Positions 17,073 through 27,498 are shown, counted from the first letter of the stretch. The stretch: DNA of 64,000 nt from Neotamlana nanhaiensis (GCF_000943555.1 NZ_JTDV01000001.1:62001-126000); one strand, 5' to 3'. Numbers and translations are program-made. Notes: generated by a model not told the origin, from the letters alone.

Positions 17073-18620
17073 TTAATCTATTTTTTTATACACAAAATTA
17101 TCAAACTGTACTTGTCCCTCACCAAAAGCAAACAAACCGGCACGAAGACTTAAAAACTCTCCAAAAACATTATGATTAAAGCCACTTGCTTCAATTGTAC
17201 GTTCAACCCTTGACCAATTTTTGGCATCACTACTAAAATAAAAACTTACTTCGTTTTCATCATTTAGAATTCTGAGGTAACCATGATTTCCTAAAGTATT
17301 TGGTTCACTAATTTTTCGGCGTTGCCTATTAAATACTGCAAAGCGTTCTTTGGTTGCCGAAATGTGCATATTTGCTACCTCATTATAATACAAACACAAC
17401 CCAAACTCAACATCATCCAAAATAGTATACTCAACTTGTACTTCGTATTTTCTGTCACTACTATTCACCAAAATTGGCGAACTATCAGCAAATGATTTTC
17501 CTTTTGCTTTAAAAATGATTTTTCCTTCATTAAAACTTACTCTTTCTGGTGCATTGTCTTTATAAAATTGCCACTGAAGATTTAATGTTTCATTATCAAA
17601 ATCATCACTTAAACCGTGTGAAGCTTCTGAAATTTTTAGCTTAGGAAACTCAATATAATCTGAAGCATTAATACTATCTGGCACTTTAAACCAACCATCT
17701 TCAGTCCATTCAATTGGCAGCATTAATGTTTGGCGACCTAATGTTTGAAAGTGTTTTTCATAGCCATGATACATAATCCACCAATTTCCATTAATATCAT
17801 CAACCAAAGTGCCATGACCTTGGTTCCACCAGCGTTCACTTCTATTTTCAGTATGAACTATCGGGTTGTAAGGCGAGTTTTCAAAAGGCCCATAAGGTGA
17901 TTTTGCTCTCGCTGAAACCACTAGGTGAGCCGTTGCCGGTCCTGCTGTTCCGCCTTCGGCAGTGGTTAAGTAATAATAACCATCTTTTACTGTTGATTTT
18001 GGAGATTCTAAACAAAAGCACTCTGTACTCCATTCTTTTGGAAATTGCCAGCCTTCGTAGTTTTGTACAGGTTTTTCAGCTGTTGCTAAACCATCATTGG
18101 TTAACTTCACAATATAGCCTTTTGATAGATACAGAAACCTATTTCCATCTTCATCAACTAAATGACCGGGGTCAATATATCCGCTTAATTTTAAATCTAT
18201 TGGCTCACTCCATGGACCATTTGGTGAATCGGCATAAACCACCCAATTGGTTCCGCCAGCAGGGAAATAAATGTAATATTTTCCATTAACAAACACTAAA
18301 TCTGGTGCCCACACAGATCCCACATTTTTTGTCAAGGCATGAGAAATACGCGTCCAATTTACCAAATCAGTTGAATGCCAAATAATCAAACCTGGATAAT
18401 AATTGAACGACGAATGCGTCATATAATAATCACTTTCCACCCTAACAATTGAAGGGTCTGGATAATCACCTCCTAAAATAGGATTTGTATAAGTTGATTG
18501 TTCTGTTAGTATTTCTACTTCTTTTTTTGTTTCGTTTTCTTCTTTACAATTTGTAAGTATGGTGATAGAAAACAATACTGTTATAGTAATAAATACTGAT
18601 TTAAAATTTAGTTTTTTCAT
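17073..18620 (-). CDS. Glycoside hydrolase family 43 lipoprotein with C-terminal beta-sandwich
   Basis: A 515 aa protein starting at MKKLNFKS (18620); an earlier Met at 18644 overlaps the upstream gene and lacks a signal. The lipobox is ILTNC. The five-blade propeller has the GH43 Asp in GGDYPDPSIV, a second acid in GYIDPGHLVDEDG, and a candidate Glu in TECFCLESPK. The C-terminal 200 residues are a concanavalin-like domain seen in GH43_12-type enzymes. Likely an alpha-L-arabinofuranosidase or beta-xylosidase/galactosidase trimming pectic side chains. Confidence 0.9.
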   Translation of the reverse strand: MKKLNFKSVFITITVLFSITILTNCKEENETKKEVEILTEQSTYTNPILGGDYPDPSIVRVESDYYMTHSSFNYYPGLIIWHSTDLVNWTRISHALTKNVGSVWAPDLVFVNGKYYIYFPAGGTNWVVYADSPNGPWSEPIDLKLSGYIDPGHLVDEDGNRFLYLSKGYIVKLTNDGLATAEKPVQNYEGWQFPKEWSTECFCLESPKSTVKDGYYYLTTAEGGTAGPATAHLVVSARAKSPYGPFENSPYNPIVHTENRSERWWNQGHGTLVDDINGNWWIMYHGYEKHFQTLGRQTLMLPIEWTEDGWFKVPDSINASDYIEFPKLKISEASHGLSDDFDNETLNLQWQFYKDNAPERVSFNEGKIIFKAKGKSFADSSPILVNSSDRKYEVQVEYTILDDVEFGLCLYYNEVANMHISATKERFAVFNRQRRKISEPNTLGNHGYLRILNDENEVSFYFSSDAKNWSRVERTIEASGFNHNVFGEFLSLRAGLFAFGEGQVQFDNFVYKKID

Positions 18621-18634
18621 TTGAATTTTATCTT

Positions 18635-21181
18635 TTAGAACCATTCTATTTTTAAATCTTTAATTAATGTTGCTCCACTTCTTACAGTTCCTGTGTGCTG
18701 AAAACTAACACCTCCAAAAGTGTTTGGCATGATTTCAGTTTCCATATTAACTACTTTAACAACTTCTGATGCATTGTGAGGTGTAAAATAATCTTCCGTA
18801 TTTTCAGCATGCACCAACAATTTATTGCCCTTAACCTCAACAGTAATTTTGCAATTAGGACGATAACACGTTGCTGAAATAGCTTCGCTAATTGCGGTTG
18901 CATTACCATTTTCGTATTTCATAATAACGAAATCAATAGCATCACTATATTTTGTGGTTCTGATTAAACGGAGAGCATAGCCATTCATGTTTTTGGTATC
19001 CATCTTTATGCCAACATCCATATACTGCATTCTGGCGCTGCTAAACCCTTGGCCAGCAGTTTTTGAAGGCACAGCCAAAAAGCTGATTTTCATATCGCCA
19101 AAACTATCGTCAACGGGCGTGTAACGCATTCTTGCTCCTTTGGTATTTTGTACAAAACCTTTAACCCCAGCAGCTCCATTAATGCCTTCTCCGTAATACC
19201 AATGGTCTTGGCTATTATCTGCTTCCCAATTAAAATCTTTAGTATCTAAAGGCGCATAACTATCTAAAGTCCAAAAACCTTGTAAAACTTGTGGTTGATA
19301 TTTGCCCGACATCGTTTCGAAATTTGCTTCCAAAATTTTAGGGTTACTTTTTACATCTTTTTCGGAAATTGACTTTTTGTAAACAACAGATTTCGCTTCT
19401 CCTGGGTTACAGCGCAAATGCTTTGGAGATACACTTGCCATGATGTAAAATCCAACATCGCCGTTAGAAAGTTGATATGTTTTTAATGGATTATCAAACC
19501 TTGAAACAGCTATTTCAATGGGTTCATCACCATTTACATTTTTACAGCGATACCAACTGATTATAGATTGGTCCTCAAAAGACATATCCAAATCATAATA
19601 TAAACTAAGCTTCCCTTTTTTAGGCGTACTAATTTTTGGAAGTTTCTTGAATTTAGGCGGATTTAAAAAAGAAGGCGCAATATAAAGTACCGTTGCTGAT
19701 TCTAAACCATAGGGTGTCGATGCTGAAACAATAACTTTTTTGGTTTCATTTACATCGTTGGTTGGAATGATTAGGCAAGTACCGTCTTCATTATCTTTTA
19801 ATTTTACAAATGACTTGAATTCATCTGAAACTTTCCAAATAATAGTTTCACCTTCCATTTTAAAATTACCAAAACGATTTACTATAGTTTCGAGAAGCAA
19901 GCTATCTTTTCCTGTTTCAATTTTTTGTTGTGTTGACTTTACAACAAGTTGTGTTGGAATTGAAGAATAAATTTTCCCTGTTTCTGTTTCAATTTGTTGA
20001 ACAATCGATTTTATACCCATGGGGTCCCAATCGTCATTGCCCTTTAATAAATTGTAAGTGTTATAAATTACTTTGTCATTATACGTAATGCGATAGGCAT
20101 CAAGCAGTGTTTTTTTTGAAATATCAACAGTGGCGTATGATTCATTTTTACTTATAAACAGAGGGTTTTCATTGAGAGTTATATTACTTTGATAATATCT
20201 CGATTCTAAATCTGGAATATCTCTCCAACCTATATAACTTAAATCTTCAGAAATAAAACGCGTATCAATAGCAGCTACAGGTCCGCGGCCTTTTACAAAA
20301 TATTGAGTATTTCTTGTAAAAGCTTTAATATCACAATTTAAAAAAACAGCGCCTGTACCTACGGTATGCCCAAAAGGTTTAGAAGAGTAAAACTCAAACG
20401 TAGAATTTAAATACACGGCACTACCGTTAAGTGCATCATCGGTCATTTCAAAATGACATTTATCAAAAAGCGTGCGTTTACTTCCCCAGAAAGGCCCCAA
20501 ATTTAAACGACTTATAAAATGCGTGTTTCGAGCCACAATCTTATCGCCATTTGAAAAAATAAGTTGAGCTTGTACTATTGCCGAACCTCTTTTTTCTCTG
20601 TTTAATTTCGGATTTAATGGATATTCCAGATCTATATTACAATAATTTCCAAAAGTTATATTTTCTGTATTTGTACCATTGCCATTAATACGAAACATGG
20701 TGAAATTACCTTTAGAGCCCATAGTTTGACCTCTATTACAAGCCAGAATAACATGCTCTGGATTATCTGACAATCCTCGAAATTTTAACCATTCGCAGTT
20801 AATTTCTAAACCTATTGGTGAGCCTCCAACTGTATCAGGCATTCTAATTTCAGGATCATCAGGATTGTCGATCCAGTACACCCAAGGCGCAATGTAAAGT
20901 ACCATGGGAGAATCTTCATTTCCATTGGTTAAATGTTTTGAAGCTTCGTTAATTGAATTGAAAACAAAATCATATTGAGCTACCTCATTGTTGCTTAAAC
21001 TTCCATCTATAAAAAATGCCTTAGGCCCTAATTGAATATTTTTATTCTTGTAATTTATATAATCTCCCCAAAAAACAACTTCTTTTGAAAGACCTTGAGG
21101 ATAGTTTTGAGCCGTCATACTTATATTAAGAACAATAAAAGCAATTAGTAAAACCCAATATGATTTGTTTTTAAGTTGCAT
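18635..21181 (-). CDS. Secreted right-handed beta-helix protein, pectinesterase-like
   Basis: An 848 aa protein with signal peptide (MQLKNKSYWVLLIAFIVLNI...AQ). Residues about 60-370 have repeated short strands with Asn and Gly turns, including FNSINEASKHL and VYLNSTFEF...GTGAVFLNCDI, recalling CE8 pectin methylesterases. I do not see the usual GTVDFIFG active-site block, so esterase activity is doubtful. Residues about 390-640 look like Ig-type linker domains and the last 180 like a concanavalin fold. The downstream neighbour is GH43 and the upstream one PL1, in one operon with gaps of 4-14 nt. Exact function unknown. Confidence 0.8.
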   Translation of the reverse strand: MQLKNKSYWVLLIAFIVLNISMTAQNYPQGLSKEVVFWGDYINYKNKNIQLGPKAFFIDGSLSNNEVAQYDFVFNSINEASKHLTNGNEDSPMVLYIAPWVYWIDNPDDPEIRMPDTVGGSPIGLEINCEWLKFRGLSDNPEHVILACNRGQTMGSKGNFTMFRINGNGTNTENITFGNYCNIDLEYPLNPKLNREKRGSAIVQAQLIFSNGDKIVARNTHFISRLNLGPFWGSKRTLFDKCHFEMTDDALNGSAVYLNSTFEFYSSKPFGHTVGTGAVFLNCDIKAFTRNTQYFVKGRGPVAAIDTRFISEDLSYIGWRDIPDLESRYYQSNITLNENPLFISKNESYATVDISKKTLLDAYRITYNDKVIYNTYNLLKGNDDWDPMGIKSIVQQIETETGKIYSSIPTQLVVKSTQQKIETGKDSLLLETIVNRFGNFKMEGETIIWKVSDEFKSFVKLKDNEDGTCLIIPTNDVNETKKVIVSASTPYGLESATVLYIAPSFLNPPKFKKLPKISTPKKGKLSLYYDLDMSFEDQSIISWYRCKNVNGDEPIEIAVSRFDNPLKTYQLSNGDVGFYIMASVSPKHLRCNPGEAKSVVYKKSISEKDVKSNPKILEANFETMSGKYQPQVLQGFWTLDSYAPLDTKDFNWEADNSQDHWYYGEGINGAAGVKGFVQNTKGARMRYTPVDDSFGDMKISFLAVPSKTAGQGFSSARMQYMDVGIKMDTKNMNGYALRLIRTTKYSDAIDFVIMKYENGNATAISEAISATCYRPNCKITVEVKGNKLLVHAENTEDYFTPHNASEVVKVVNMETEIMPNTFGGVSFQHTGTVRSGATLIKDLKIEWF

Positions 21182-21185
21182 AGTG

Positions 21186-23972
21186 CTAATTGATTATAAT
21201 TTTTTGAGTACGCAATATTTGTTTTGAACGTGGCTCAATAATCTTTATAATGAAAACACCTTTAGTATTGATTTTTATATTGTTAGCCATATTAACCTTA
21301 ACTAACCCTTCAGACACTTCTTTGCCTAAAATATCGTACACTTTATAAGCCGCATCATCAAAATTACCTTTCATTTGTATTGAAAAGGAGCCATTGTTTG
21401 GTACTGGCCAAATCTTGAAATCTTCAACTATTTTTTCATCAACTGATAATGATAAATCATAACCATTTAAAATATTTACTGTGCGTGTCATACTATCACC
21501 TTCGGAATCAGTAACTGTAAAATCGAAAGAACCGAAACCTTCAGTAGTTGGTGTAAACTCTAAAATATCACCTACCAAATTAGTTGAACCATTCACAATA
21601 TTTGATACTTGGTAAGCAGGACTACTTGTGAATCCTCTTGATAATTCTTGTAAATTGACACTAACCATTTCTCCAGATTCTGTGCTATAATGTGGCAAAC
21701 TCATCCATTGTAAGTAATAATCCATATTGGTATAACCATCCATATTGCTATCCTCATTTGCGTCAGAATAATCTCCAGCTCCTGAGTTTATGTTTGTACC
21801 AATAATTTCTTCCCACCAATTTGGCAATCCATCATTATCAGAATCCCAATCTGCAGCCCTTGTTATAAAAGGATAATCTTCATATCCACCTGAATCGGCT
21901 TCATCATCCGGAAAACCTTTTTTACCAGTGTAGCTTCCTGTTACCGAGTATGTTCCGTTTAGGGTTTCTGAAATCATTCTTAAATCATGATCATCTAAAA
22001 CAGGAACCGTATTACCAACATCTGAAAGTACTATTTTGTATGCATGGTCTGCGGTTTGCGTTGTTACGTGAGACTCAAAAAAAGGTACATCAACAAAGGT
22101 GTCGTAAGTTGTATTGGCACCATTTCTATCTCTTGATCGTCTGCCATAATCTTGATTAGACTCATCGAAATATCCAGGCATTTTGTTTCCTGCAAAATAA
22201 GCACGTTGCATGCCCATACCCACATTTTCATGATCGACTGTTAACGCGTAACGCGACAATTGCATACCTGGTCCTGGTTTATAGTAATTACCAACAAAGT
22301 TTAACTCTTTTGTACCACCATCTGTCGTTCTTGAGCCCCAATTGTAAACCACGTTATTCGTGATATCCAGAAGGCCTGCATAGTAACCACTACCATCTAA
22401 CCCACCTGCCAGACTCCAGTTACGCCCGTAATTATGAGCTAAAAGGTTATGATGAAAACTCCCCACATCGCCACCAATTGAAGCCGCATAACCATGCTCG
22501 GTACCTGCTGGATAATTTTGATGACCTGCTGCATTTAAAGCTTCAGAAATTAAAGTACGTTGCAGTGTTAAATTTTGTCCGCCACGAGAGCTAAAGGCTT
22601 CATCTATCGTCCAACTGATAGAACAATGGTCCACAATACTATGGTCTGCACCCGTAAGCCCCATACCATCGTAGGTTTGTCCGCCACCAAGGCGCACTCT
22701 AATATTTTGTACAATGCAATCATCTCCAGTAACACCAAAAGGTGCTCTAGCAATAGTAATTCCTTTACTTGGAGCCGTTTGTCCTGCAATGGTTACGTAA
22801 GGATCGCTTAAGACTAAACGCGAGTTTAAATTTATAATTCCTGAAACTGCAAAAACAATTGTACGCGGACCAACATCATTAGTAACAGCTTCTCTAAAAC
22901 TACCTGGACCACTATCGTTTAAGTTAGTCACCATAACAACTTGACCACCACGTCCACCACGTGCAAATCGTCCGTAACCTTCGGCTCCTGGAAAAGCTAA
23001 TTGCGCAGGACGAAAACGCCAAGTATTTCCTTTAGTAACTTCTCCACCAGAGGTAATTTGATCAACACGCCAAAAGTATGTTTCACCAGTGTATAGACCA
23101 TTTAATTGATAAGAATCGGTACCAACTGTTTGATTGCCCAGGTATTCTGACGATGAAGTATTTGCCACTTCAACAGCAGTCTCGTCTGTTCCAAAATAAA
23201 TATTTTGGTTAGCTGCACTATCTGCAGGAGTCCATTCTAATAAAACACCTCCCGAAGCTAATTCAACATGCTCATTATTATTCGATGGTACTGGGTTTGT
23301 TGCTTGATAAAAAATGTTAGGTGTGTTTAATTCAAAACCATTTAAAATAACATTTTTTATGTTTTCGGAACCTGAAGTTTCAGATGCAAATAAAATTACA
23401 ACATCATTTCCTGTTGTTGCTTCAAAATTTAAATATACTGATTTTGCCTCAGGAGTTGATAAAGCTCTAACCGTAGGAACTACATCATTTTCCACCAAAA
23501 TATTATCTATTGAAATATCAATAGGACTAAAAGTATTTGTATCAGGGCTGTCAACAGCATTTAAAAAGGCCAATAATGTATGGCTTCCTGTTTCCAGCCC
23601 ACTAATTCGCAATTCTATTTGTCCGCCTTGGTTGGCTGTTCCATTTTTTACGGTTACACCATCACAAACAAGTCTAGCATAATTAGGTGCTTGAATTCCT
23701 GTTTTATACCAGTTGGTTCCTAATTCTGTACCAGAAGCACCTGCTTTAGAAACTGTAAAAGTTACTCCATTTTCGGTCATGGAAGTTGTAGGTACCGAAC
23801 CAACAACCCAAGGTGTATAATCAGGCTCACCAACCTCGCTTGTACTTCTTCCTGATTGGTCAAAGTCGATTTTTACCACGGGGTTTTGCGAAAATGCACT
23901 GGTAACCATAATTGAAAACATTAAAAACAAATAACTTGTTACGTTTTTAAAAGTTTGTGGAAACAATTTCAT
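21186..23972 (-). CDS. Multidomain pectate lyase family 1 with T9SS sorting domain
   Basis: A 928 aa protein. Residues 1-29 are a signal peptide, about 30-215 a malectin/CBM-like domain, and about 225-322 an FN3-like domain (ETYFWRVDQI). From residue 325 a PL1 catalytic domain starts LAFPGAEGYGRFARGGRGG and includes TIAGQTAPSKGI, DHCSISWTIDEAFS and NYYKPGPGM. A calcium-type DWDSDNDGLPNWWEE segment follows, then a cadherin-like stretch and a C-terminal sorting domain (IWPVPNNGSFSI). It would cleave galacturonan at the cell surface after type IX export. Confidence 0.92.
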   Translation of the reverse strand: MKLFPQTFKNVTSYLFLMFSIMVTSAFSQNPVVKIDFDQSGRSTSEVGEPDYTPWVVGSVPTTSMTENGVTFTVSKAGASGTELGTNWYKTGIQAPNYARLVCDGVTVKNGTANQGGQIELRISGLETGSHTLLAFLNAVDSPDTNTFSPIDISIDNILVENDVVPTVRALSTPEAKSVYLNFEATTGNDVVILFASETSGSENIKNVILNGFELNTPNIFYQATNPVPSNNNEHVELASGGVLLEWTPADSAANQNIYFGTDETAVEVANTSSSEYLGNQTVGTDSYQLNGLYTGETYFWRVDQITSGGEVTKGNTWRFRPAQLAFPGAEGYGRFARGGRGGQVVMVTNLNDSGPGSFREAVTNDVGPRTIVFAVSGIINLNSRLVLSDPYVTIAGQTAPSKGITIARAPFGVTGDDCIVQNIRVRLGGGQTYDGMGLTGADHSIVDHCSISWTIDEAFSSRGGQNLTLQRTLISEALNAAGHQNYPAGTEHGYAASIGGDVGSFHHNLLAHNYGRNWSLAGGLDGSGYYAGLLDITNNVVYNWGSRTTDGGTKELNFVGNYYKPGPGMQLSRYALTVDHENVGMGMQRAYFAGNKMPGYFDESNQDYGRRSRDRNGANTTYDTFVDVPFFESHVTTQTADHAYKIVLSDVGNTVPVLDDHDLRMISETLNGTYSVTGSYTGKKGFPDDEADSGGYEDYPFITRAADWDSDNDGLPNWWEEIIGTNINSGAGDYSDANEDSNMDGYTNMDYYLQWMSLPHYSTESGEMVSVNLQELSRGFTSSPAYQVSNIVNGSTNLVGDILEFTPTTEGFGSFDFTVTDSEGDSMTRTVNILNGYDLSLSVDEKIVEDFKIWPVPNNGSFSIQMKGNFDDAAYKVYDILGKEVSEGLVKVNMANNIKINTKGVFIIKIIEPRSKQILRTQKIIIN

Positions 23973-23985
23973 TGTAATTTTTTTC

Positions 23986-25569
23986 TTAATTTTTATTTTG
24001 ATTTAATTGATTTAATAATATTCGCATATTTCGAAGATATACTCTTGTAGATATATATTCTTGATTGGTTTCATTGGGATATGGTGAGGTATCTGTCTCA
24101 TCTCCAACACTAGTTGTTGCGTATAGGGTTGTTGGTTCATTTTTTACCCCGTCTCCAATGTAAGGATTGCTTACATATGCTTGCGTTGTAAGCCACCTAC
24201 CGTTTTTGTCAAGTTCGTTAATTACTTCAATAACTGAAGCTGTATCTATAGGAAAATAAGATCTAGATTTACTCAAAATGTAATATTCTTGAGGTGTTTG
24301 GTACTGTAAAAAACGCTTTGGTGCTAATGGTGAATCTTTCAATATTTCTTCTTTTGTTAGCGTCAATGCTTTAGCATATTCTTTCTTTAAATCTTCCAAA
24401 CGCACAAAGGCTTTTCCGTAATAATGAGAGAGTAAATTTTTATCATTATCATCAATATAATATCTTCCAAATTTTACATTCGAGCCCTTCCTATGGACAT
24501 AAATAGGTTTGTGGGTTTTTGCATCAACAAAAGTAGGATGAGTTCTTCTTCCCTCTTGTTTCTCTTTAGGCAAGGCATTTTTTTCTAGCCATTTTATGGC
24601 TGCGGGAATACCTTCGAGATATTTTTCATCACCTGTAATTTTATAAAATTTTATTAGTAGTAAGGCATTGTCGCAAGTGGCACTTGGTAAATATGCAGCA
24701 GGTTCATAAGTCCTTGCACTAGCTGCTTTCATTTCCATATTAACTTGTTGACCCCAAGCACCACATGGATCTTGTGAAATTTTGTAAAAATTCATACCTC
24801 GATAAATAGGTTCTAAAAAGCGTTCTTGACCCAACACCAAATAACATTGCATTAAAAAATTAATGTTTTCCCAAATTACATCATCATTAAACGTATAAAA
24901 AGAAGTATAATCAGGAAATCCTTGCTTTTCAAATTCATTTTTTAACGGGTAGCGTTGTGGCCATCCTCCTTTTGGATATTGACTTTTTAACACAAAATTT
25001 ATAGCCTTGTCTAACGCTGGTTTATAAGTCGGATCCATTTTCTCAAGATACATTCTCATGAGGAATCGTGCCGCATCAGAGGTAACATCATCATCAAATG
25101 TTGAATTTCCATAATAATGCTGAAACTCTTCCAATCTCCAACCATTCTTTCCAATAGTGGCATACCATTTTTTAAGCGATTTATCTCCTGCAAAATCAAT
25201 CATATAATTCCATCCACCCTCTTCACTTTGTCCCCAAATAATTGCTCTTGCAGCTTTTTCGGCTGCTTTATAATAGTATTCATTTTTTGTTGCGTTGTAA
25301 GCATCCAAAAAAATATGTCCCATACTAATCGTTCCTGGATTTTGCAACCAAATCATGGTTTTATATGCTTCCATTTCACCCCATTGCCTAGAAAAATCTG
25401 GCATGTAATACCATAGATAGCCACCGTTATAACTAACCTCTTCCACCATAAATCCCGTAGCCTTTTGCATTGTTTGCAAGATTTGATTTTTACTTATTTC
25501 AGATTGTGCTTTCGACAGAAATGTAAAAAGCATTAAGACTATTATTAATAATTTGTGGTGGTGTCTCAT
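23986..25569 (-). CDS. pelA: Pectate lyase family 10
   Basis: A 527 aa secreted enzyme with signal peptide (MRHHHKLLIIVLMLFTFLSKAQ). Residues 130-400 hold the (alpha/alpha) toroid of PL10 pectate lyases: GGWNYMIDFAG, FDDDVTSDAARFLM, SQYPKGGWPQRYP, YTFNDDVIWENINFL, ARTYEPAAYLPSATC and RRTHPTFVDAKTHKP. Calcium-dependent beta-elimination of polygalacturonate is expected. It is followed by PL1 14 nt downstream in the same operon. The C-terminal 120 residues extend beyond the standard catalytic domain and look like an extra helix-rich segment. Confidence 0.9.
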   Translation of the reverse strand: MRHHHKLLIIVLMLFTFLSKAQSEISKNQILQTMQKATGFMVEEVSYNGGYLWYYMPDFSRQWGEMEAYKTMIWLQNPGTISMGHIFLDAYNATKNEYYYKAAEKAARAIIWGQSEEGGWNYMIDFAGDKSLKKWYATIGKNGWRLEEFQHYYGNSTFDDDVTSDAARFLMRMYLEKMDPTYKPALDKAINFVLKSQYPKGGWPQRYPLKNEFEKQGFPDYTSFYTFNDDVIWENINFLMQCYLVLGQERFLEPIYRGMNFYKISQDPCGAWGQQVNMEMKAASARTYEPAAYLPSATCDNALLLIKFYKITGDEKYLEGIPAAIKWLEKNALPKEKQEGRRTHPTFVDAKTHKPIYVHRKGSNVKFGRYYIDDNDKNLLSHYYGKAFVRLEDLKKEYAKALTLTKEEILKDSPLAPKRFLQYQTPQEYYILSKSRSYFPIDTASVIEVINELDKNGRWLTTQAYVSNPYIGDGVKNEPTTLYATTSVGDETDTSPYPNETNQEYISTRVYLRNMRILLNQLNQNKN

Positions 25570-25601
25570 TGGTTTATTTTAGTTTTCTGTTGGTTTTTCT
25601 T

Positions 25602-26288
25602 TTAAAATTCCATAAATGATTTAGGGTTAAGTTTTTTAGGGGATATTTTAATTTTGTAAATACTTCCTTTAAAGTATGATCGTTTATTTAAACGAACGCC
25701 AACAGAACCTTTTCCTTGGTTTATGGAAGAAAAGACATAAGGCTCACTTAACTGCAATTTGCCGTTTACAAAAGTTGATAGCATTGTTTTAGAAACCACA
25801 AAAGCAACATGGTGCCATTGCCCTAAAGGATGAAGAAGTTCTTCGTGAATTAATGCCAACTTGTTTCCCTTTGATGCCACAAAGCCATCAAAATACCAAT
25901 TTTCATCAGTTGTTCTTATTTCAAGTAACATTCTATCACCTGAAACTTCACCTATATGAACAATACGTTGCTCAAAAGGACCATCAATAGCTGGGTTAAA
26001 AATCATTTCAATAGTGAATTCGTCAAAAGATTCCAAGGCATTAAAATCTAAAAAAATTGCATCATCAATTCCATCAAAAAATACGGCATCACCGTAAGGA
26101 GAATCTACTGTTTTTGGAGAACCATTTATTTGAACATCTGAAAATTTCGCACTCAAAAAATCAGAAACCAGCCATTCTAGATTTCGTTTACTACCAAAAT
26201 CCTCTTCAGGTTCCTGAGCATAAACCATTAATGAAATCATCATTAAAAAAATGGTTAATGTAGTCTTATGGTTTATAGTTGGTTTCAT
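25602..26288 (-). CDS. Secreted LamG/concanavalin-like protein
   Basis: A 228 aa protein from ATG 26288 (MKPTINHKTTLTIF), with a signal peptide ending near VYAQ. The mature part is a single LamG-like jelly roll: DAVFFDGIDDAIFLDF, FTIEMIFNPA, LGQWHHVAFVVS and GSIYKIKISPKKLNP. No catalytic set is visible, so it is likely a carbohydrate-binding or adhesion module. It is probably the first gene of the operon that continues with PL10, PL1, the beta-helix protein and GH43. Confidence 0.82.
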   Translation of the reverse strand: MKPTINHKTTLTIFLMMISLMVYAQEPEEDFGSKRNLEWLVSDFLSAKFSDVQINGSPKTVDSPYGDAVFFDGIDDAIFLDFNALESFDEFTIEMIFNPAIDGPFEQRIVHIGEVSGDRMLLEIRTTDENWYFDGFVASKGNKLALIHEELLHPLGQWHHVAFVVSKTMLSTFVNGKLQLSEPYVFSSINQGKGSVGVRLNKRSYFKGSIYKIKISPKKLNPKSFMEF

Positions 26289-26406
26289 AAAAGCAAATTT
26301 ATGCAATCGATTACTTAAATGTACTCAAAATTTGTTCCTATTCCTATTTAATCATATTAAATGTATTGATTTTTAAGAGTTTTGTTCAAATGAAGCGTTA
26401 AAGTGT

Positions 26407-27453
26407 TCAATAGCTTCCATAACTTGTAACGCAAAAAGATAGTACCAAAACCAGCAAACCCAATACTAATAAAATATAAGTTTTCTTTGTTACGTTTTTC
26501 CACTCTTTCATAATCAATCCTACTATGTAACTAAAGAAAATTAACATAGACATGTGCAGAACCCAACTTGCGAATTGGTATTCTCCCATTTTTACATGAC
26601 CTAAACCGTAAAAGAAAAATTGCAAACACCACATGGCACCTGTTAAAAGCGATAAAAACCAGTTTTTTACCAATACGCTATTGCTTCGGTTTTGAGTATC
26701 ATCAATTAAAAACTCCGAGATTGTTTTTTGTTTTACACCAGCTACAACGTACCAAATGACGTTAGTTACGAAACATCCAAAAGTTGATACGACCAATTTT
26801 GCGTTACCTTCAAATTGTCCTGCGCCGTTTTCTGCAGCCAAATCTGCTATTGGTTGTCCGTATTCAAGTGATAAATTAAAAACACCCGATAATACACCAG
26901 CAACTATGGTAAGTACCAAACCAAGCATCATGTTAAAGCCTGCTTTGTTGGCGGTTTTGCTTTGTAAATCTTTTTCTTTTTTAAAACCTGCCCATCCGCA
27001 AATACTCACGCCTACTATAGATAAAACCATACCTAACAGAACGATATTACCTCCTGGTTTAGCAAAAAAATCGTTTAATCCGCCAAAAACAAATAGAGGC
27101 ATTATAGTACCTACAACTGCCGAAATACCAATAGCCAAGGTGTAAGTTAAAGAATAACCAATATGATTGATTGCTTTACCAAACGACATGCCTCCAAACC
27201 CATAAACCGCGCCTAAAAAGAAAGCCATCCAAAATGGTTTTGACGGTGCTTGTACAATGATTTCGAAAAAATTAGGAACCGTTAATAAGGCAATTATTAA
27301 TGGTACTACTAACCACGCAAATAGCGATTGTGCTAACCAAAACGTATTCCATGACCAACCTTTAGTTTTGGTGCTTGGTAAATAGCAGGTAGATGCCGAT
27401 ATACCGCCAACCGCATGAAGCAAAATACCTAATAGTGAGTTTGATGAATTCAT
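26407..27453 (-). CDS. rhaT: L-rhamnose/proton symporter
   Basis: A 348 aa inner-membrane protein with ten hydrophobic helices. The N-terminus (LLGILLHAVGGISASTCYLPSTK) and the middle (GAVYGFGGMSFGKAINHIGY) are characteristic of RhaT. It imports L-rhamnose, the backbone deoxysugar released from rhamnogalacturonan I by the lyases and glycosidases of this locus. It is the last gene of the 39.7-26.4 kb minus-strand block, 45 nt after MaoC. No isomerase/kinase/aldolase trio (RhaA, RhaB, RhaD) is seen here, so rhamnose may be oxidised by the SDR/lactonase set or processed elsewhere. Confidence 0.9.
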   Translation of the reverse strand: MNSSNSLLGILLHAVGGISASTCYLPSTKTKGWSWNTFWLAQSLFAWLVVPLIIALLTVPNFFEIIVQAPSKPFWMAFFLGAVYGFGGMSFGKAINHIGYSLTYTLAIGISAVVGTIMPLFVFGGLNDFFAKPGGNIVLLGMVLSIVGVSICGWAGFKKEKDLQSKTANKAGFNMMLGLVLTIVAGVLSGVFNLSLEYGQPIADLAAENGAGQFEGNAKLVVSTFGCFVTNVIWYVVAGVKQKTISEFLIDDTQNRSNSVLVKNWFLSLLTGAMWCLQFFFYGLGHVKMGEYQFASWVLHMSMLIFFSYIVGLIMKEWKNVTKKTYILLVLGLLVLVLSFCVTSYGSY

Positions 27454-27498
27454 TGATTTTAGTTGTTAGTTGTTAGTTTTTGGTTGATAGTTGATGAT

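Noticed and set aside
17897-18289. 130-codon plus-strand ORF
   Set aside because: Antisense to the catalytic part of the GH43 gene and without any domain signature.
18621-18644. Earlier start of the GH43 gene
   Set aside because: It overlaps the upstream gene and puts charged residues before the lipoprotein signal; start at 18620 gives a normal signal peptide.
26371-26401. Possible fifth copy of the ~31-bp element upstream of the LamG gene
   Set aside because: TTTTT and TTCAA are present at a similar distance from the start, but the spacing differs by two bases and the 3' half does not match.
27454-27498. Short TTGTTAG tandem repeats before rhaT
   Set aside because: Only a few imperfect 7-nt units; low-complexity AT-rich DNA, not a CRISPR or structured repeat.
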